Origin: Dictyocoela muelleri
Taxonomy: Eukaryota; Microsporidia
Length of the DNA: 10,712 nt
Direction: 5' to 3'
Assembly (NCBI GenBank): GCA_016256075.1
Contig: SDVU01000763.1
Coordinates: forward strand, 1-10,712
Both the position numbers and the translations under genes were made by a program. A model generated the notes under the pieces. It ran no database searches. It was given only the letters and a program-made list of their open reading frames with translations, and was not told the DNA's origin. Positions 6,733-10,712 of this stretch are shown piece after piece (within the stretch, counting starts at the first letter, position 1; every line of letters begins with the position of its first letter).

Positions 6733-7462
6733 TAGTGGTCTTCAACCTTTTTTTCCTACAGCCCGGTCAGAGTGTAAAAAAATTCGAGGACCGGTCAAAG
6801 TATAAAAAAAATCGCGGACGGCAAATTATATACAATTATTTATATATCAAAATTGAACCAACACGTTTTCTATCTCGTAAACTTGGTAGATCGAATTGGT
6901 GGTGAACACTCTTGAATGTAAAAATTACGCATCGGGGTTGTAATCTCGCTGACTTAACTTTAATAAATAAATAAATAAATAGGGTTGACATTATGAGATC
7001 AATAAGTATATAACTATAGTATTAATATACAGTTGTTCCACTGTGATATGCCTGATTAAGACTTTATCTAATATATAAATAAAACTGAAGAGACTCTTGT
7101 AGATGTGAGGATGAGTGCGGTGACGTATCTTGCAAAAAGTACGGAAAAGAAAAACCATGAAACAGACTCTAATTGCTCGTATTTTGCTGAATTATTATAG
7201 TATTAAAATCATGTATACACCAGAGTTTATGTGTAGCTTATGAGTGACGTATTAGGTGGACACGGGGAACCAAAGATCTAAAGACTATGGTAGGTACAAC
7301 TACCGTGTTAGTCGAGTATGGATGTTATTAACATGTTATATATATATATTATCCGCGACCGGTAAAATTTTCTCCCCGAAACGGCAATTTTTTTCCCGCG
7401 AACCGGCAAATTTTTTTCCACAGACCGGCACCGTTCCGCAGACCGAGGGTTGCCGACCACTG
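6733..7462 (-). mobile_element. Non-autonomous hAT element (hAT-N, copy 2) inside the MULE transposase
   Basis: This 730-bp second copy of the family at 3428-4159 is in reverse orientation. Its left edge reads TAGTGGTCTTCAACC and its right edge GGTTGCCGACCACTG. It is flanked by GTGTAGAT (6725-6732) and GTGTATAT (7463-7470), an 8-bp duplication matching at 7 positions. Subterminal GGACCGG/CGGTC/CCGCGGAC motifs cluster at both ends. It retains about 20 bases of G+C-rich motif near its right end that copy 1 has replaced with a C run. No transposase is present; frames crossing it are chance. It splits the MULE transposase between the linker and the catalytic domain. Confidence 0.88.
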
Positions 7463-7470
7463 GTGTATAT
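7463..7470. repeat. Target-site duplication of hAT-N copy 2, right
   Basis: GTGTATAT directly after the terminal CCACTG of the element, paired with 6725-6732. Confidence 0.85.
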
Positions 7471-8636
7471 TATATTTCCGATACAATTAAATTAACTTAT
7501 TACTCGGAATTTTTTTTAATTTATGATTCTGGATAATCAAATATAAACCGAATTATCATTTTTTTCAACGGAAACACATATTTTACTTTTAGAAAAATCG
7601 AATGTTTGGTTCTGTGATGGGACATTTAAGTCATTTCCATTAGGATTCGAACAGATTTATGCTATAATGTGTGTGATTAAAGAAACGTGTTTTCCATTAG
7701 TATATGTTTTAATGAAAAATCGATCTAAACAATCATATTTAGCTGCTTTTAATTATATAAATGAAAGAATACTAATAAACCTAAATTTATAAGTATTGAT
7801 TTTGAAATGGCTGCATTCACAGCTTTAATTAAAGGAAATATTTGAAATCGGAAATTTGCGGTTGTTTTTTTTTATCTCAAATTTTATTCAGAAAATTGCA
7901 AAAACATAATCTCGTCGCATATATAAGACAAATCAATACATTAGAGAGGCATTTCGCATGATACTAGCGTTATCATTTTTCCCAGTTTCTGATGTAAATT
8001 TTGGAATTAAAAAACTTGATTATTATTTTTCAAACAATAAAAACATTCATGAATTAAAAACTTTATGGGATGATTACAAGAATTTAAATGTAATGAAGAT
8101 AATAACGAAAATTAAAACCCAAAAAACGTTTTTTCAATTTATTTTCAATCAGTATTCAATAGAATACTAAATAAAATCCCTTAGACTAATAATTGCTTAG
8201 AAGGTTAACATAGATCATTTAATAATAATTTTATAAAGGCGCACCCAAGTATATTGAAGTTCGGACTTGAACTGAAAAAAATGCATGTGATTATCAAAAA
8301 TAAATTAAATAGGTTATTTTTAATATGTAAGAATCATGAATATGAAGAGGATTATATTTTAAGATATAAAATGCTAGAATATAAAAATTTACCAGGCATA
8401 CAGTTTTTGAAGGTTATATCGGCTCTTTTAAAAATTAAAAATAATTTTTGAATTTTTTCATTTTAAAAATTTTAACATTTTATTTTTTTATCCAACTTTA
8501 AAAAAAATCGTTTATGCTTTAATTAATAATCATAATAATGCAGCAATTCAACAGTTATGTTTATTGGATTATATATAAATGCATTTTAGATATCACAAAT
8601 AAATAAATTAATATTGTATATTTGTTTGAAAATTAA

Positions 8637-8739
8637 TCTTTTTATTTTTCAGTTTTTAATTTTTCAGTTTTTTATTTTTCAGTTTTTAATTTTTCAGTTT
8701 TTAATTTTTCAGTTTTTAATTTTTCAGATTTTTATTTTC
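8637..8739. repeat. 15-bp minisatellite with TTTTTCAG in every unit
   Basis: The unit AGTTTTTAATTTTTC repeats with an exact 15-base period. CAG triplets start at 8650, 8665, 8680, 8695, 8710 and 8725. Every unit therefore carries a polypyrimidine-CAG string that looks like a eukaryotic 3' splice acceptor on the plus strand. It sits between the MULE transposase and the right inverted end, and nothing comparable is visible at the left end. Confidence 0.95.
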
Positions 8740-8753
8740 AATTCGCAAAACAT

Positions 8754-9256
8754 AATAAGGGTTAAAAGTTTAGGCGAAAAAGAGGTCAGTTAGCCCAAAT
8801 GGGCAATTTTACGCTTTGCCGGTAAAAATAGGTGTAAAAATAGGGTTAAAAAATTATGGAAAAAATAGGGGTAAAAAATTTTTTAAGAAAATCAAGGTTA
8901 AAAATAGGGGTTTAAAATATTGGAAAAAAATAAGCGTTAAAAGATGAGGGTTAAAAGATGGGTTAATATAAGTGTTAAAAAATAAAAGTTAAAAAATAAT
9001 GGAAAAAAATAAGGGTTAAAAGTCGAAGGTAAAAAAATAAGGGTTAAAAAAAATGAGTAGAAAAATATGGGTTGTAAAATAAGGCTTAAAGGAATAAGGA
9101 ATGGAAAATTAATTAATCGAAACGAATTTTAGCAGATAATCTATATCTCTCTCGCAAAATTTGTCTACAGCTCTATAAAAGGGGTCTATAAGTCTATAAG
9201 AAATTAGTATATAGCATGAAAAAATGTAAATAGCCTGGAAAAATGGGTCATAACTG
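8754..9256. repeat. Right inverted end of the MULE
   Basis: From inside out it holds AAGGGTTAAAAGTTTAGGC, then a small palindrome GCCCAAATGGGC (8793-8804), a purine tract of GGGTTAAAAA units to about 9090, and the shared outer segment 9100-9256. Each part has a counterpart in reverse complement at 5274-6334. The second, opposite-sense tract present on the left is absent here. Confidence 0.75.
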
Positions 9257-9345
9257 TTTTTCAATATAATACCCCCTTTGCACATCAAACCCCCATTGAA
9301 TTAAATTGATTTTTAGAAATAAATCATTTTTTGGTTCTCCAACGA

Positions 9346-9654
9346 CTTAGAGCCCCCCCTCAGATTTGAAAATCTTAATTGGTAAGAGCATATAGCTTGT
9401 TTCCTATTTCAAATAAGCGTTAAATGACGAGATAGATCTAAATATATAATTAATATCATCCCATCTCATCATACTTTCGATTTTAAAAAAATAGCGCTTT
9501 GCGCCATTTTGGGAAAATCAAAAGTATGATGAGATGGGATGATATTAATTATATATTTAGATCTATCTCGTCATTTAACGCTTATTTGAAATAAGAAACA
9601 AGCTCTATGCTTTTACCAATTAAGATTTTCAAATCTGAGGGGGGGGGCTCTAAG
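9346..9654. repeat. Palindrome P1 (309 bp, about 95% arm identity)
   Basis: The arms of about 150 bp run from CTTAGAGCCCCCCCTCAG to the complementary CTGAGG...CTCTAAG. The centre is GCGC-TTT-GCGC (9494-9504), a GC clamp around a 3-base loop at the exact midpoint. Only a handful of differences separate the arms, including C/G run length (7 C on the left, 9 G on the right). The outer 45-50 bases of each arm are shared with P3; the inner part is only loosely related to P3. Confidence 0.95.
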
Positions 9655-10030
9655 GCGGATCATAAGTTACTTTTATGCTTAAGGAAAAAAATGGTAAAAT
9701 CACACTTTAAAGATACCAGTAATTTTGAGGTGAAGAGAAACTAGAAGAATAATAGATGTGCCAAATTTAATGCTGATAAATAATATCTTATTACATTTTT
9801 AAAATTAATCAATAATTATACTTTTACTAAATTTGGCTTCGCCAAATTTAGTAAAAGTATAATTATTGATCAATTTTAAAAATGTAATTAGATATTATTT
9901 ATCAGCATTAAATTTGGCTCATCTATTATTCTTCTAGTTTCTCTTCAACTCAAAATTACTGGTATCTTTAAATGTGATTTTACCATTTTTTTTCCTTAAG
10001 CATAAAAGGAACTTATGATCCGCCTTAGAG
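9648..10030. repeat. Palindrome P2 (383 bp, about 97% arm identity)
   Basis: The arms of about 190 bp run from CTCTAAGGCGGATCATAAG to the complementary CTTATGATCCGCCTTAGAG. The centre is GGC-TTC-GCC (9835-9843), extended by AAATTT on the left and AAATTT on the right into a longer stem. The arm sequence is unrelated to P1 and P3 apart from the shared 7-bp ends. It is the most perfect palindrome of the three. Confidence 0.95.
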
Positions 10031-10330
10031 CCCCTCCTCAGATTTGAAAATCTAAATTGGTAAGAGCATAGGTTATGTTTCTTATTTCATTTAGACTTAA
10101 AATCTTGAGATAAACTAAATATGTAAATAATTTCTGAAAAACGAAGATATAAAGATATTTACCAAATTTGGTGCAAAGCACCAAATTTTGTAAATGTCTT
10201 ATATTTTTGTTTTTTTAAAATTAATTACATTTTTAGATTTATCTCAAGATTTTAAGTCTAAATGGAATAAGAAACATACCCTATGCTTCTACCTATTTGG
10301 ATTTTCAAATCTGAGGGGGGGGGCTCTAAG
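10024..10330. repeat. Palindrome P3 (307 bp, somewhat more diverged)
   Basis: The arms of about 150 bp run from CTTAGAGCCCCTCCTCAG to CTGAGGGGGGGGGCTCTAAG. The centre is GGTGC-AAA-GCACC (10170-10182). Arm identity is lower than in P1 and P2, near 85-90% by eye. The outer 45-50 bases match P1, and weaker similarity to P1 continues inward (TTTCTTATTTCA... ATAAACTAAATATGTAAATAAT), so P1 and P3 are relatives. Confidence 0.93.
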
Positions 10331-10353
10331 TCGTTGGAGAACTAAAAAGTCAT

Positions 10354-10712
10354 ATGCATGCAGAAAGATGGTGTCAAAATATTTATTTATAAAGAAAAAG
10401 CTCTACAAAATTGCAGTCTCTATAATTACAACAATACACAATATTTTTGAAGAAAAAAATATAAATCAGAAATTTTAATGATAGCGCATTGATTGAAAAT
10501 TAATTTTCAATGATAATAGTATAGATATATCATTAAATCTATCTAATTCGAGAAACCGTTCTTTATTAGTGAATTTAATAATTATATGAGAAGAGTTGAT
10601 TAGACAGGACCAATTAATGAAAAAATATTCGATCTTTAAGAAAAATAATATATGGGTCAACAAGATATTTTTTTTTGTTCAATTTATATTGAATAACTTC
10701 TTACATCGTCTA
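10354..10712. other. AT-rich right flank without recognisable genes
   Basis: No gene or element terminus is recognised here. A perfect 20-bp palindrome, ATTGAAAATTAATTTTCAAT, lies at 10492-10511. Short frames on both strands, including a 62-codon minus-strand frame at 10475-10663, have no recognisable content and an amino acid mix expected from AT-rich DNA. The sequence may be the start of a further element cut off by the window end. Confidence 0.5.

Larger units (their letters stand above)
6354..8451 (+). pseudogene. MULE transposase pseudogene with N-terminal FLYWCH zinc finger
   Basis: This is a remnant of a Mutator-like DDE transposase that would have bound and cut the element's long inverted ends. 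From ATG 6354, IYRSRRNRKNLLYKNY opens the FLYWCH finger. It continues in another frame (from 6425) with SWRCKNRKC and HNHY, giving the W, C-x4-C and H-x-H of that fold. After a linker reading NYLPENKSLVDS comes the hAT-N insertion. The catalytic domain is open from 7547: NVWFCDGTFKSFPLGFEQIY (first Asp codon 7616) runs to a stop at 7790. The second block, SIDFEMAAFTALIKG, has its Asp codon at 7798. CGCFFLSQILFRKLQKHN follows from 7857, then ILALSFFPVSDV from 7958. TNNCLEG*HRSFNNNF around 8188-8225 gives the terminal Glu (codon 8200), and the frame ends at 8451 with KIKNNF. At least eight stops or frame changes are visible besides the insertion. Summed length of about 455 residues suits the family. 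Confidence 0.88.
5274..9256 (+). mobile_element. Mutator-like element (MULE) with long low-complexity inverted ends, decayed
   Basis: The left end (from about 5274) and the reverse complement of the right end (to about 9256) match from GTTGTTACCCATTTTT inward through ATGCTATA(G/T)ACTAATTTCTT, CTTATAGACCCCTTTT and AGATTATCTG. Between them lie a FLYWCH-type MULE transposase remnant on the plus strand, a hAT-N insertion and a 15-bp minisatellite. Very long inverted ends are a MULE hallmark. No clear 9-10 bp target duplication could be found, and the outermost boundary is uncertain by about 15 bases on each side. Without the nested hAT-N the element would be near 3.2 kb. The transposase has many breaks, so the copy is dead. 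Confidence 0.75.
9323..10353. repeat. Composite foldback array: three long palindromes within a common outer stem
   Basis: Bases 9323-9352 pair with 10324-10353 (27 of 30 positions). Enclosed are three consecutive palindromes, 9346-9654, 9648-10030 and 10024-10330. Neighbours share a 7-bp CTCTAAG/CTTAGAG junction. The whole block is also roughly symmetric about 9839, the centre of the middle palindrome. A single strand, whether DNA or RNA, could fold into a kilobase-sized cloverleaf of one basal stem and three long hairpins. No gene, transposase or known transposon family is recognised. It may be a foldback element, a nest of palindromic MITE-like elements, or a structure formed by replication or repair. 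No clear target duplication is seen outside it. Confidence 0.85.

Noticed and set aside
7256-7495. Plus-strand frame across the end of hAT-N copy 2
   Set aside because: It crosses subterminal repeats and the element boundary, so the frame is accidental.
9260-9276. Target-site duplication of the MULE
   Set aside because: Sequences beside 5274 and 9256 share only a loose T-rich similarity; no 9-10 bp duplication could be defended.
10194-10478. Plus-strand frame of 94 codons
   Set aside because: It runs out of the right arm of palindrome P3 into the flank. No domain is visible and the start lies inside the repeat.
10475-10663. Minus-strand frame of 62 codons in the right flank
   Set aside because: It has no recognisable motif, and a frame of this length is unremarkable in AT-rich DNA.

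Overview
The window is very AT-rich eukaryotic DNA: long A and T tracts, about a quarter G+C or less by eye, no bacterial-type operons. It holds one intact single-exon gene and otherwise a dense nest of decayed class II (DNA) transposons, minisatellites and large palindromes. The best guess for the organism is a microsporidian with an expanded, transposon-rich genome. Three things point that way: an uninterrupted, Asn/Ile/Lys/Phe-rich gene with CCC and GGG triplets just before its ATG; IS1595/ISXO2-like (Merlin) and FLYWCH-MULE transposases, both reported from microsporidia; and an animal-type hAT element. This is an inference from style, not from a marker gene, and another AT-rich eukaryote is possible.

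Layout. 1-157 is an A-rich tract. 169-1518 is a 449-residue hypothetical protein with an N-terminal signal peptide, the only gene that looks alive. 1519-2523 is intergenic and holds an unrecognised G+C-richer reading frame (1878-2168) and a small hairpin-forming tandem repeat (2381-2458). 2532-4487 is a Merlin/IS1595-like element with about 150-bp inverted ends, an 8-bp target duplication and a broken transposase. Near the 3' end of that transposase sits a 732-bp non-autonomous hAT element (3428-4159) with its own 8-bp duplication. 4821-5250 carries a 20-bp and then a 22-bp minisatellite.

5274-9256 is a Mutator-like element (MULE) with very long inverted ends made largely of AACCC/GGGTT-like low-complexity sequence. 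Its broken transposase has an N-terminal FLYWCH zinc finger and recognisable catalytic blocks. A second copy of the same hAT element (6733-7462), in the opposite orientation, is inserted in it. A 15-bp minisatellite lies just inside the right end.

9323-10353 is the most unusual part: three long, nearly perfect palindromes side by side, each closed by a GC clamp around a 3-base loop, all enclosed in a shared outer stem. Drawn as a single strand this is a kilobase-scale cloverleaf. It has no recognised gene, and I know of no named family that it matches. 10354-10712 holds nothing I can call.

The layering gives a relative history. Merlin and MULE copies inserted first. Two hAT-N copies then landed inside their coding regions, and everything has since drifted: each identifiable target duplication now matches at 7 of 8 bases.
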